Shown here: one piece after another, positions 6,922 through 14,670 of the stretch
Layout of the letters: each line of letters begins with the position of its first letter
Position numbering within the stretch: the first letter of the stretch is position 1
Assembly (NCBI GenBank): GCA_913058555.1
Contig: CAJXRJ010000099.1
Location: 1-14,670 of the forward strand
Length of the DNA: 14,670 bases
Source: an uncultured bacterium
GTDB lineage: Bacteria > Planctomycetota > UBA1135 > GCA-002686595
Direction of reading: 5' to 3'
Position numbers and translations under genes: made by a program
The notes under the pieces: generated by a model
What the model saw: the letters and a program-made list of their open reading frames with translations, nothing else
What the model was told of the DNA's origin: nothing
Databases searched by the model: none

Positions 6922-9900
6922 CTAGCGTCCGTCCTCGGCCTGGTCGCCGCTCTGCCAGAGCTCCTCGGGCACGGGCACCTTGACGGCCGCGTCAGGATCG
7001 GCGCTTCCGCCCCGAATCACTCGCACGAGACCTTCCAGCCATTCGCCCTGGGCCCGCTCGCCCTTGGGAATGCGTCCGAGCGGAACGCCAACGAGCCGCT
7101 CGAGCTCCCGCCGTGCACGCTCGCGCAGGACATCGTCATCCTCGAACTGCACGAGCAGAGAGAGCAGGTACTCCCGGGACTCGACGGTACCGGGCGACAC
7201 GAAGGCTTCCCGCGGCGGCGTCGAAAGCCCCCGGCGCCCAAGGGCCGCCACGAACCATGCGAAGGAATCGCGCCGGTCCGCCTCGTCCCAGAAGCGGTAG
7301 TAGCCGTCGCTCGGGAGATCGTCTCCGCGGTAGTCCACGCAGGTCAACACCGCGAGTTCCTCGATGACTTCCTTGTCCGATGGATCCTCAAGGCAAATGC
7401 GGGCCAGCACGGGCACGGTCCTCGGCTCGAGCTGCCGGCTGAGGATCAACGCAGCCGAACGCCTGAGCCCACGGTCCTGGGAACGCATGGCGCTCCCCAG
7501 ATCAGGGTAGGCCTGCTTGCCAAGCCGCATCAGCCCCGCCTTGGCCTCCGCCTGGATGGCGGGCGTCATCGAGGACCGCATGAGCGACACCAGAAGCGGC
7601 GACGTCTCAGGACTCCCGAGGCGTGCGAGCCCCCGGGCAGCCGGAAGGTGAAAGCGCTCATCCACGTCGGTGAGGCCGCGGACAAGGACTTCCACAGCGT
7701 CCGAGCCGCCGAAGAACCCGACCGCCTCAAGGGCGGCTGCTCGCACCCGCGGCGCTCCCTCGCGCGCCCTCTGAAGGATCATCTTGTCGGCTCGATCCGG
7801 CTTGAGCACGCCCAGGGCGCGGATCGCCGCCACCTGCACGTCTTCGTCGTCGTCGAGGGCCAGGCCAAAGAGGATCTCCACTTCGCTGGCACGGGCCACC
7901 TCGTCCTTCGGCGCAGGCGTTGCCCCAAAGACTCCGGCCGCCGCCATGCGTAGGAGGCCACGGGAATCTTGCGCCGCGGCCACCACGTCCGTGCGGTCAA
8001 GGCGCTGCAGGACGTCTTCGATCTTGGTGAGGGCCAAGGACCCAAACGCAGAGTGCAGGGTACCGATGAGCTGCTGGGCCGCGGCTCGCTGGCCGTCCGT
8101 GAGGCCGGACTCGTCAGCTGGGGACCCGTCGAGGTCCGCCGCGCGCAGGCAAAGGTCGGCCATCAGCCGCACGCCCTCGTCAAACACGGGACCGTCGTCC
8201 ATGAGCTCCTGAATCCTCGTGAGGTCATCGAAGCTCGCGGTCTGGTGCACATCGTCGAGCTCGATCAGATCGAGCACCGCGTCCTGGCGGTCCTTCGGCT
8301 CGGCAGCGGCCAGGAACTGAAACGCCAGCTCTTCGACCCGCTGGGCGCGCTCGGACTCATCCGGATGGGACGACCACCAAGGCTCTTCCTGGAGGAAGAG
8401 ATCACGGGTCGCTTGGTGCTGATCTTTGACCAGGTAACCCTGCCAGTCGAGGCGACGCTCCAGGCCAAAGACCCGCGTGAGGATGCGAGAGAACCAAGCT
8501 TGGCTCAGGCCCGCGGCAAACCGGAACGACTTGCGGCGCCCGTCGAGCTGAACCTCCAGGGACCGCCCATCGAGGCCGATCGAGCCCCTCGGGCCGGGCA
8601 GGCGTTCGAATCCAAAGACCCCTTCCGCCGCCATCAGGTCCACAAGCTCCGCGGCGTCCGCCGGCAGCATGTATCGCACCGTCGCGTCCCCGGGGACTCT
8701 CCAATCAGGGTCCTGGGCAAGCCCAGGTCCTGCCAGGACCAGGGGCCGCCCGAGGCTCGGGTCATGGGTCGAGACGACAATGCGCGCAGCGTCGCCGGGC
8801 TCCACCCGCATGACCGCGCGCGTGGCGCTGAAGGTCGGCTTCGCGTCGGCCCACCAGCGGCCCCACTTCGGGCCGTCGTCGCCGTGGGTGATGCCGCTGA
8901 TCTGGCGCAGGCGGCGCAGGCTCGGCTCTCGGACCAGGTCGAACCCATCGAAGAAGCGCGCCCCCGCCGCAACGCCCACGAGGGCGGAGGGCACGGAAGT
9001 ATCGAGCCAAGGCGTAGCCCCTTGGTCGACGCTCCGGAATCCGAGGCCCGCCAGCGCCAGGGCCGACACGTTCGAGATGAGGGGCTGGGGGCTGTCGAGG
9101 GCCCGCAGTAGCGGCTCGATCGCTTGGTTGGTGAGGATGGACTCGGTGGCACGATCCTCACGCTCACAAATGGTCAGGAGCAAGAGCGCTTCGTTCCGCC
9201 CGATCGATCCGTTCGCGAACGCGCGCCGCTGCAGCTCGAAGTCCACGCGCGGGTCATCGGATCTGGAGAGGGCCTCGATGGCGACCTTGCCGACGCTCGT
9301 CGATCGGTCGACGACGCCGTCAAGGAGGATGTCCACGGCGGCGGGGTCGTCCACCCGTGCCACAAGCTCGAGCGCGCCGCGGCGCGCGTCGGTGGACTTG
9401 GAGTTGAGCGCGACGTCCAGGAGCGCGAGGTCGTCCACCGTCACCCGGGGGCGCAGGGCCTTGCGCGCGGCGCGTCGCAACTGCGTCCCCTTGTGGGCGC
9501 AAAGCTCAGCGAGCAGGGCGTTCGTGCCGCGCACGGGGTCGCGATCCATCAGCTCGGTCAAGATCGACGGGCCGGCCTTCTGGGGAACATCGCCGCGCAG
9601 GAGCCGCACGACGAGGTCCGCGTCGCCACCGTCACCTGCGATCAGCAACGTGCGTGCGCCGGCGAACGCGGCGGGGGCGTCCTCCTGGCGTAGGGCAAAG
9701 CGCGCCACCTCAAGGCCGTCCGGGCCGAGGCGAGCGAGTCGGTCCGAGATGTCTGATACGGCCTGGTCGGAGACTCGACGCTGCTTCAGGAGTTGTTCGT
9801 AAAGGACACGCGCCGCGCCGCGGTCACTGGGCAGACCGGCGAGTGGATCTGTCAGTGGATCCACTTCCGCCTCCCCGACGAGCGGAGTCGATCCCGCCTC

Positions 9901-10389
9901 CGGTGCTCCCTGGGAAGCGGCCGCAGGGTCGTCCTCGCGCCGGTTCCCCGGCATGATCAGCGCGCCCTTCTTCCGCGCCTTGCGCTGGTCTTCGCTCTCC
10001 GCGCCAATCCCGGCGGTCCCGGTGCCGGCGGAGTTCACGTTGGTGGTCGTCCGTGTCCCCACGACCTTGCCATTGGCACCGATGACGGGCTCGACTTTCT
10101 TCTTCGTGCCGACGTTGCCGCCGGCGATGCTTCCGCCGGCCGAACCATCCTTGGCGGGCGCTCCGGTGGCCCCGCCCGGGGCGGGCCCCGCCGGCCTTTC
10201 CGTCGCGGGGCCTCCCTCGGCCCCTTTGCCCGCGGGCTGGGCCGCCGGCTTGGCTGTTTCCGCTGGCCGCGAGGCCGGTGTGCTACGCCGCTTCTTTGGA
10301 AGGGTGAGCTGGGGAGCCGCAGTCGCCGCCTCGGCAGCGTAAGCCCCAAGGAATGAGGCCAGGAGAAGGGTCAGAAGTCGTCGGGCCAT
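6922..10389 (-). CDS. Very large exported HEAT-repeat protein
   Basis: The 1155-residue product begins with a signal peptide (MARRLLTLLLASFLGAYAAEA). An Ala/Pro/Gly/Thr-rich low-complexity linker follows at about 25-190. A first block of HEAT-like helical repeats spans about 195-490. A middle region at about 520-640 looks beta-rich (RSLEVQLDGRRKSFRF). A second HEAT block at about 800-1125 is the clearest, with units such as VQVAAIRALGVLKPD and RVRAAALEAVGFFG. Three places share a spacing of Leu, Gly/Cys, then Trp pairs (about 494-513, 1015-1034 and 1098-1117), a signature I associate with planctomycete HEAT proteins. There is no catalytic motif. HEAT solenoids normally bind other proteins, so a periplasmic scaffold is likely, but the partner is unknown. 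I chose the ATG at 10389 because the signal peptide begins there; the frame is open to 10500, and an ATG at 10437 is the alternative. The linker composition is unlike that of its neighbours. Confidence 0.9.
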   Translation of the reverse strand: MARRLLTLLLASFLGAYAAEAATAAPQLTLPKKRRSTPASRPAETAKPAAQPAGKGAEGGPATERPAGPAPGGATGAPAKDGSAGGSIAGGNVGTKKKVEPVIGANGKVVGTRTTTNVNSAGTGTAGIGAESEDQRKARKKGALIMPGNRREDDPAAASQGAPEAGSTPLVGEAEVDPLTDPLAGLPSDRGAARVLYEQLLKQRRVSDQAVSDISDRLARLGPDGLEVARFALRQEDAPAAFAGARTLLIAGDGGDADLVVRLLRGDVPQKAGPSILTELMDRDPVRGTNALLAELCAHKGTQLRRAARKALRPRVTVDDLALLDVALNSKSTDARRGALELVARVDDPAAVDILLDGVVDRSTSVGKVAIEALSRSDDPRVDFELQRRAFANGSIGRNEALLLLTICEREDRATESILTNQAIEPLLRALDSPQPLISNVSALALAGLGFRSVDQGATPWLDTSVPSALVGVAAGARFFDGFDLVREPSLRRLRQISGITHGDDGPKWGRWWADAKPTFSATRAVMRVEPGDAARIVVSTHDPSLGRPLVLAGPGLAQDPDWRVPGDATVRYMLPADAAELVDLMAAEGVFGFERLPGPRGSIGLDGRSLEVQLDGRRKSFRFAAGLSQAWFSRILTRVFGLERRLDWQGYLVKDQHQATRDLFLQEEPWWSSHPDESERAQRVEELAFQFLAAAEPKDRQDAVLDLIELDDVHQTASFDDLTRIQELMDDGPVFDEGVRLMADLCLRAADLDGSPADESGLTDGQRAAAQQLIGTLHSAFGSLALTKIEDVLQRLDRTDVVAAAQDSRGLLRMAAAGVFGATPAPKDEVARASEVEILFGLALDDDEDVQVAAIRALGVLKPDRADKMILQRAREGAPRVRAAALEAVGFFGGSDAVEVLVRGLTDVDERFHLPAARGLARLGSPETSPLLVSLMRSSMTPAIQAEAKAGLMRLGKQAYPDLGSAMRSQDRGLRRSAALILSRQLEPRTVPVLARICLEDPSDKEVIEELAVLTCVDYRGDDLPSDGYYRFWDEADRRDSFAWFVAALGRRGLSTPPREAFVSPGTVESREYLLSLLVQFEDDDVLRERARRELERLVGVPLGRIPKGERAQGEWLEGLVRVIRGGSADPDAAVKVPVPEELWQSGDQAEDGR

Positions 10390-10543
10390 CGGGGTCCACG
10401 TCCGTCGGACGCATGCCAGGGGAGAGCGGGGATGCATGGGAGTGCGCGCTACCCGCGCGGGGCTACCAGGATACCCGCCGATTCCAAGGACCTGGGGCAC
10501 CGACTGGTCCGGGTCGATTCAGATGCATCGCCTGAGGATTCCC

Positions 10544-11296
10544 TCATCGACGGGAGCGACCCACGTGGGCCCCGCACCACGGTCCACAGACCGACGCCCC
10601 GGGGAGAATGCCCTCGGAAAGGCCCATTCCGTCATCCTTGGGCAGCGCCTCCCGGCTCGCCGAGCTCCGGAGCCACGCGATCAAGTTGCGGCGGACGCCC
10701 CGCCGAATGGGGTCCACCCTGTGGCGGTGGCAGCCGCTGTGAATCACCAGCGTCCCGGGCTCATGGTGAATCTCGAAGGCCTCCCCGGGCTGGACGGGGG
10801 TCTGGCGATGGCCGTCACAGCGGGCCCCGAGCATGACCAGCTCCGCCCCACTGAAGTCCTCCCCAAGACAGAGATTCAGCGTGACCTCCGAGTCATCCAC
10901 GTGGAATCCCAGGTCCTCATCCAGGTCCCGGCCGTACTGCACCAGGTAGCTGTGGTGGTGGTCGAGCGTCGCCCCGCCGAAGGGCGCGAAGTGCTCCCTC
11001 AGGAGCCCAGCGAGTCTCTCCCCCATCAGATCCGTCACCACGCCGTCGAGCCCCAGGGCGCCGAGCTCGACCCCATGGTCGTGCATGGAATTCGCAGCGG
11101 CCCCCCCACCGTACTGCGACGCTCGCCGGTCGATCTCCGCAAGAAGTCGCGCGCAGGCATCGGCCGTCAGAAAGGGCGTACGGACCACGCCGGGCACAAG
11201 CAGCTCGGGCTCGACCGGAACGAATTCCGACTCGAGCCACGAATACCCTTCGAAGCCGCGCGCTGGCCGCGCGCCAGAGCCGCTAGTTGAAGTCAA
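10544..11296 (-). CDS. 2OG/Fe(II) oxygenase, OGFOD2/PKHD-type hydroxylase-like
   Basis: With the TTG at 11296 as start, the product has 250 residues. The C-terminal half matches the pattern of the OGFOD2 and plant PKHD-type hydroxylases: LDHHHSYLVQY at 111-121, the iron motif HVDD (His132, Asp134) followed by SEVTLNLCLGEDFSGAEL, then HSGCHRHRVDPIRRG with distal iron His192, Arg202 or Arg203 for 2-oxoglutarate, and NLIAWLRSSASRE. All metal and cosubstrate residues are present, so it should be an active dioxygenase that uses oxygen and 2-oxoglutarate and releases succinate and CO2. The substrate cannot be read from sequence; prolyl or lysyl side chains are known for relatives. The frame extends upstream into the FG-GAP gene, but that part has the texture of an out-of-frame shadow. 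The TTG gives a 14-base overlap with the FG-GAP stop; a GTG near residue 34 or 37 is an alternative start. No signal peptide is seen, so it is likely cytosolic. Confidence 0.85.
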   Translation of the reverse strand: MTSTSGSGARPARGFEGYSWLESEFVPVEPELLVPGVVRTPFLTADACARLLAEIDRRASQYGGGAAANSMHDHGVELGALGLDGVVTDLMGERLAGLLREHFAPFGGATLDHHHSYLVQYGRDLDEDLGFHVDDSEVTLNLCLGEDFSGAELVMLGARCDGHRQTPVQPGEAFEIHHEPGTLVIHSGCHRHRVDPIRRGVRRNLIAWLRSSASREALPKDDGMGLSEGILPGASVCGPWCGAHVGRSRR

Positions 11297-12971
11297 TGGC
11301 GATGGCGTCCGAGAAGTTCGAGCTGCCTCCGTCGCGGAACCAGAACTGCCAGTAGCGGGTATCCCCTGCCATGACGATCTGGGTGCCAGTGGGAAGGGGC
11401 ACGGCGGAGAGGTCGATGCCGAGCTCAACCGCGCCCGCTGCATCGGCTTGGAGGACGTCACTGCCGTAGCGGCCAATCCCAAAGCTCGCGATGCAGAGGT
11501 GCCCGTCGCTGCCGCCGGGGTTGAGGATGAGGTTCTCCTCCAAAGATGTGACGAAGATGCCGAACTGCCCGACGGGGAGCTGGGTCACCGTCAAGGTCAA
11601 GTCGTTGTCGGTCGCCACCGAGGACCCCTCCGCGATGACGCGGGCAGATGACCCGCTGGAGTTCACGACGGCAGGGCCACAGATCGTGTCGCCGATCGTG
11701 TCGCGACCCGAAAGCATGAAGGACTTGCCCGTGCCGGAGTCACCGAACGCGCCTACGAAGACGTCGGCGAAACCGTCGCCGTTGACGTCGGGGGTGATGA
11801 CACCCGTGTCGCCGAACTGGCTCAGATCCCCGTCGCCCATGGCCTTGTAGAGGAGCGATCCGTCAAAGCCGGAGAAGAGGCTGATCGAACCGACCTGTTG
11901 GCCCATGTCGTCGTCGAGCCGCGCGCCAACGCTCAGGTCGGGCCAACCGTCGCCATTGACGTCGCCGGCGCCGGACACCGCACTGCCGAACTCCCCGCCG
12001 AGGCTCGTGCCCGCGAAGGTGTAGAGGGTCGAACCATCGGCGCCGGAGTACACCCGGGCCGCGCCACGGTCGGTGCCGCCGAAGTCCGAGGTCGTCATCC
12101 CCGCGATCAGGTCCTGGACGCCGTCTTGATTGATATCGCCTGCGAGGGCGACCTTGCCGCCCAACTGGTCCCCAGAGGAATCCCCGTCGAAACGGCGCAG
12201 CTCGGTCCCATCCGCCCCCGAGAACACGCGTACCGCCCCGGAGAGGTTGCCCGCGTCATCGTCGCCGGGAGCGCAGACCACAAAATCGTCGAGCATGTCG
12301 CCGTTGATGTCCCCGGCGGTTCCAACCGCACGCCCGAAGAAATCGGAGGCGTGGTCCCCTGGAATGGAATAGAGCTCAGCGCCGTCGATCCCCGAATAGA
12401 CCCGGGCGCGGCCCGTCGTGGCGCCCGAAGTATCGTCGAGCCGTGCGCCGACGATGAGGTCCGCACGCCCGTCCCCATTGACGTCGCCGGCCGGGCCCAC
12501 GGCCTCGCCGAATCGACCGTTCGTGTTCTCACCGAAGAACGTGTAGAGGACCAGGCCCGTGGCCCCTGACACCACCGTGGCCTCGCCGAAGTTGGGTCCC
12601 GCCGTGTCACCGAATCGCGCTCCACCCAGCGCGTCCCCCACACCGTCTCCATCCACATCGCCGACGCCCGCACAGGCGAACCCCATGGAAGCGCCGGGGC
12701 TCGAGCCATTCGCGCGCCAAAGTTCGGCGCCATCGACACCGGAGAGCGCAAAGATCGCGCCCGCGTCGCTGCCGGCGAAATCGTCGTTGGGCGCCCCAAC
12801 GAGCACGTCGGGCACCCCATCACCGTTGACGTCCCCGAGGGACGAAACGCACAGGCCAAATCGATCGCCGCCACCGGCTCCCGATTCGCTCCAAAGAGCA
12901 GACTGGGAAAAGGCCGGCGCAGCGAGGAGGGAGGCAAGCGCCAGACGAGGCACGGAATTGCGAGTGGTCAT
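11283..12971 (-). CDS. Secreted seven-bladed FG-GAP beta-propeller protein
   Basis: This 562-residue protein starts with a signal peptide (about 1-22, cleaved near AFS/QS). Seven FG-GAP repeats follow, each with a calcium-loop motif of the DVNGDG type whose first Asp is at residues 47, 105, 163, 221, 279, 337 and 395. The spacing is exactly 58 residues throughout. Blades 4 and 5 have variant loops (DINGDM, DINQDG). Each blade also has an SGxDGxxL strand. Seven blades make a closed integrin-alpha-type propeller. Residues about 430-562 form a separate beta-rich domain ending in YWQFWFRDGG and SDAIAIDF; from memory this C-terminal domain recurs in secreted proteins of marine Planctomycetota. Expected role: an extracellular calcium-dependent binding or surface protein; the ligand is unknown. 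The ATG at 12971 lies 51 bases after the recG stop without an obvious Shine-Dalgarno. The end overlaps the oxygenase gene. Confidence 0.94.
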   Translation of the reverse strand: MTTRNSVPRLALASLLAAPAFSQSALWSESGAGGGDRFGLCVSSLGDVNGDGVPDVLVGAPNDDFAGSDAGAIFALSGVDGAELWRANGSSPGASMGFACAGVGDVDGDGVGDALGGARFGDTAGPNFGEATVVSGATGLVLYTFFGENTNGRFGEAVGPAGDVNGDGRADLIVGARLDDTSGATTGRARVYSGIDGAELYSIPGDHASDFFGRAVGTAGDINGDMLDDFVVCAPGDDDAGNLSGAVRVFSGADGTELRRFDGDSSGDQLGGKVALAGDINQDGVQDLIAGMTTSDFGGTDRGAARVYSGADGSTLYTFAGTSLGGEFGSAVSGAGDVNGDGWPDLSVGARLDDDMGQQVGSISLFSGFDGSLLYKAMGDGDLSQFGDTGVITPDVNGDGFADVFVGAFGDSGTGKSFMLSGRDTIGDTICGPAVVNSSGSSARVIAEGSSVATDNDLTLTVTQLPVGQFGIFVTSLEENLILNPGGSDGHLCIASFGIGRYGSDVLQADAAGAVELGIDLSAVPLPTGTQIVMAGDTRYWQFWFRDGGSSNFSDAIAIDFN

Positions 12972-13022
12972 GGTGCGATTGGTGGCGGAACGAGCGGCGG
13001 AGCCAAGGGCCCAGAGCCAAAA

Positions 13023-14620
13023 CTATCCCGCCCCCAAACGCGGTGCGCCGGCGCCGAGGGCACCACCCGAATCTTTCCCCGGGGGCGCATAGACGTGGAT
13101 CAATTCGGGACGATCCTGGAAGAGATCCCGGGCCGCGAGCAGCAGATCAAGGTCCCGCTCCGGATCCACGAGGCCCTCGAGGTTCAGCCCTGACTGCCTG
13201 AATCCGAGGAGGTCGCCCATGCCCCGCTGGGTCAGATCCTCCTCGCTGAGCTCGAAGCCGTCCCTCGATCGCTCCAGGAGCCGCATGCGCTCCTCTGCCT
13301 TCTTATCGGCCAAGAGGAAACACCACGAGGGCTTGTGCCCACGGCCGATGCGCCCGCGCAGCTGGTGCAGCTGCGCCAAGCCCAGCCGATGGGCGTCTTC
13401 GATCACCATGATCGTGGCGTTGGGAACGTCCACACCAACCTCCACAACCGTTGTGGCGACGAGGGTGGATATCTCGCCGCGCCGGAACCGATCGAGGCGC
13501 ATACTGCGCTCCTCCGGGGGGAGCTTGCCGTGCACGAGCTCGATGCCCGCTGCCGCGAACCGGGGGCGGGCGATGAGGTTCTCGAAACGCGCTTCCGCAC
13601 TGGCCCCCCCAGCTCCCGGCGCCGTGTCTTTCTCGGCGCCCTCAGGATCTCCGTCGCCGACGCCATCCCTTGCACCGATGCGCGGTACGACCCAGTAGAT
13701 CTGCTCGCCGGCGTCGAGGCGCTCCATCAGGAACTTCGGCATGACCCGCCGATCGTTCCCCCGCGCCCAACGGGTCTTGACCTCGCCGCGCCCTGGCGGC
13801 GCCTGGTCCAAGATACTCACGTCCAGGTCGCCGTAGATCGTGAGTGCCAAGGTGCGCGGAATTGGGGTCGCGGTCATGAGCAGGACGTGCACGTCACGGC
13901 CCTTCGATGCGAGCCGCTCGCGCTGGGCCACACCGAATCGGTGCTGCTCGTCGATCACCGCATAGTCGAGCCGGCGGAACTGGACGTCATCGGAGAAAAG
14001 CGCGTGGGTCCCGAAAACCACGTCCACGTCGCCGCTGGCAATCTTCTCTTTGATCTCGCGTTTCTCCCTCGGCTTGATGGCGCCGGTGAGAAGCGCGGTG
14101 CGAAGGCCGTACCCCTCGAGCAGCGGAGCGAGCCCATAAGCGTGCTGCGATGCGAGAACCTCCGTCGGTGCCATCATGGCCACCTGCCCACCCTTCTCCG
14201 CGACGACCATGGCAGAGAGCGCCGCGACGGCCGTCTTTCCAGCCCCCACGTCCCCTTGCAGCAGCCGCCGCATCGGGCGCGTTTGCGCCAGGTCCGCGCG
14301 GATCTCCCCGCTGACCCGTGCCTGGGCGCCCGTGAGCTCGAACGGAAAGCGCGCTACGAGTTCATCGAACTGCGCCGCCGACACCTTGGCCGAACGCGCC
14401 CTTCCACGAACCCCGCGCCGCCGCGCGAGCACTCGCGCCTGGAGAGTCAGGATCGGCTCAAGGGCAAAGCGCCGCCGCGCACGCTCGAATTCGGGCACGG
14501 ACTCGGGCCGGTGCATACTGAGCACCGCCTCCTCCACCCGCGGCGCGTCGGCCCGATCCAAGAACTCCTGGGGGAGCATCTCCTGAATCGCCCCCGCGTG
14601 CCCCTCGAGCGCCTGCTCGA
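13023..14620 (-). CDS. recG: ATP-dependent DNA helicase RecG, 5' truncated by adapter
   Basis: About 531 C-terminal residues of RecG are present; complete proteins have about 690, so the N-terminal wedge region is lost beyond the adapter at 14620. The frame is open to that edge and continues the expected sequence (AIQEMLPQEF, then SMHRP). Helicase motifs in order: GDVGAGKT (Walker A), APTEVLASQH, VFGTHALFSDDVQF, DEQHRFG, LLMTATPIPRTLALT, VATTVVEVGVDVPNAT, and HQLRGRIGRG with the motif VI arginines. The C-terminal TRG-type motif DGFELSEEDLTQRG followed by LLGFRQSG is intact. RecG remodels stalled replication forks and Holliday junctions, a cytosolic DNA-repair role. An acidic Gly/Ala-rich insertion (ARDGVGDGDPEGAEKDTAPG) sits between the helicase lobes, and the tail is Gly-rich. 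It has no evident functional tie to the genes downstream, which begin 51 bases later. Confidence 0.97.
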
Positions 14621-14670
14621 CTGTCTCTTATACACATCTCCGAGCCCACGAGACTAGGCATGATCTCGTA
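14621..14670 (+). other. Nextera P7-side sequencing adapter (artificial)
   Basis: Bases 14621-14639 are CTGTCTCTTATACACATCT, the reverse complement of the Tn5 mosaic end. Bases 14640-14654 are CCGAGCCCACGAGAC. Bases 14655-14662 (TAGGCATG) match the Nextera i7 index N706, and 14663-14670 (ATCTCGTA) start the P7 oligonucleotide. This is not genome; recG is cut here. Confidence 0.99.

Noticed and set aside
7969..9802. Overlapping long plus-strand frames opposite the HEAT gene
   Set aside because: Compositional shadows of the minus-strand gene; no motif, signal peptide or ribosome site.
10452..10461. Palindrome CCCGCGCGGG upstream of the HEAT gene
   Set aside because: Short GC-only palindromes are frequent in such DNA, and nothing else marks it as an operator.
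10533..10546. Hairpin TGAGG-GAAT-CCTCA at the oxygenase stop codon
   Set aside because: The stem is only five pairs and no T-run follows on the minus strand, so it is not a credible terminator.
11297..11482. Upstream extension of the oxygenase frame to 312 residues
   Set aside because: It lies inside the FG-GAP coding region in another frame and has Ser/Thr/Pro-rich shadow composition; the oxygenase fold does not need it.
659..12971. Integrin-like system suggested by VWA/MIDAS proteins and a seven-blade FG-GAP propeller in one window
   Set aside because: The propeller gene is separated from the VWA genes by three others, and both folds are common in Planctomycetota; no sequence evidence joins them.

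Overview
The window is a GC-rich bacterial contig carrying ten protein genes, all on the minus strand, so transcription runs from right to left. The likely source is Planctomycetota. This is an inference from the style of the secreted FG-GAP protein with its C-terminal beta domain, from a very large exported HEAT-repeat protein with Trp-rich signatures, and from the arrangement of the MoxR/Bat cluster. No rRNA, tRNA, mobile element or CRISPR array is visible. Both ends are artificial: bases 1-46 and 14621-14670 are Illumina Nextera adapter, including both index barcodes. The biological insert is therefore 47-14620, and the two outermost genes are cut by adapter.

Layout in order of transcription: (1) recG, 5' truncated by the right adapter (13023-14620). 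(2) A secreted seven-bladed FG-GAP beta-propeller protein (11283-12971). (3) A 2-oxoglutarate/Fe(II) oxygenase resembling the OGFOD2/plant PKHD-type hydroxylases, overlapping the end of the FG-GAP gene (10544-11296). (4) A 1155-residue exported HEAT-repeat protein (6922-10389). (5) A membrane-anchored SLT-type lytic transglycosylase (6067-6786). (6-10) A MoxR/Bat cluster (47-5873): MoxR AAA+ ATPase, DUF58 protein, a fusion of a BatD/DUF4381-like module to a BatA-like VWA protein, a BatB-like VWA protein, and a lipoprotein in the BatC position, truncated by the left adapter.

Within the Bat cluster, the last four genes are joined by stop/start overlaps (TTGA, ATGA, ATGA), and DUF58 follows MoxR by 27 bases. 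This indicates one translationally coupled operon. By family knowledge, MoxR ATPases act on partner VWA proteins at the membrane, and such clusters are linked to envelope integrity and stress tolerance (the aerotolerance operon of Bacteroides). Here a peptidoglycan-cleaving enzyme lies directly upstream in the same direction, which would fit an envelope role. The most unusual points are the BatD-like::BatA fusion, the DUF58 protein whose metal-site serines are missing, the eukaryote-like hydroxylase, and the exact 58-residue register of the seven propeller blades. No wholly new multigene system could be demonstrated. There is no gene-free stretch longer than 300 bases; the longest is 5874-6066, between the transglycosylase and moxR.
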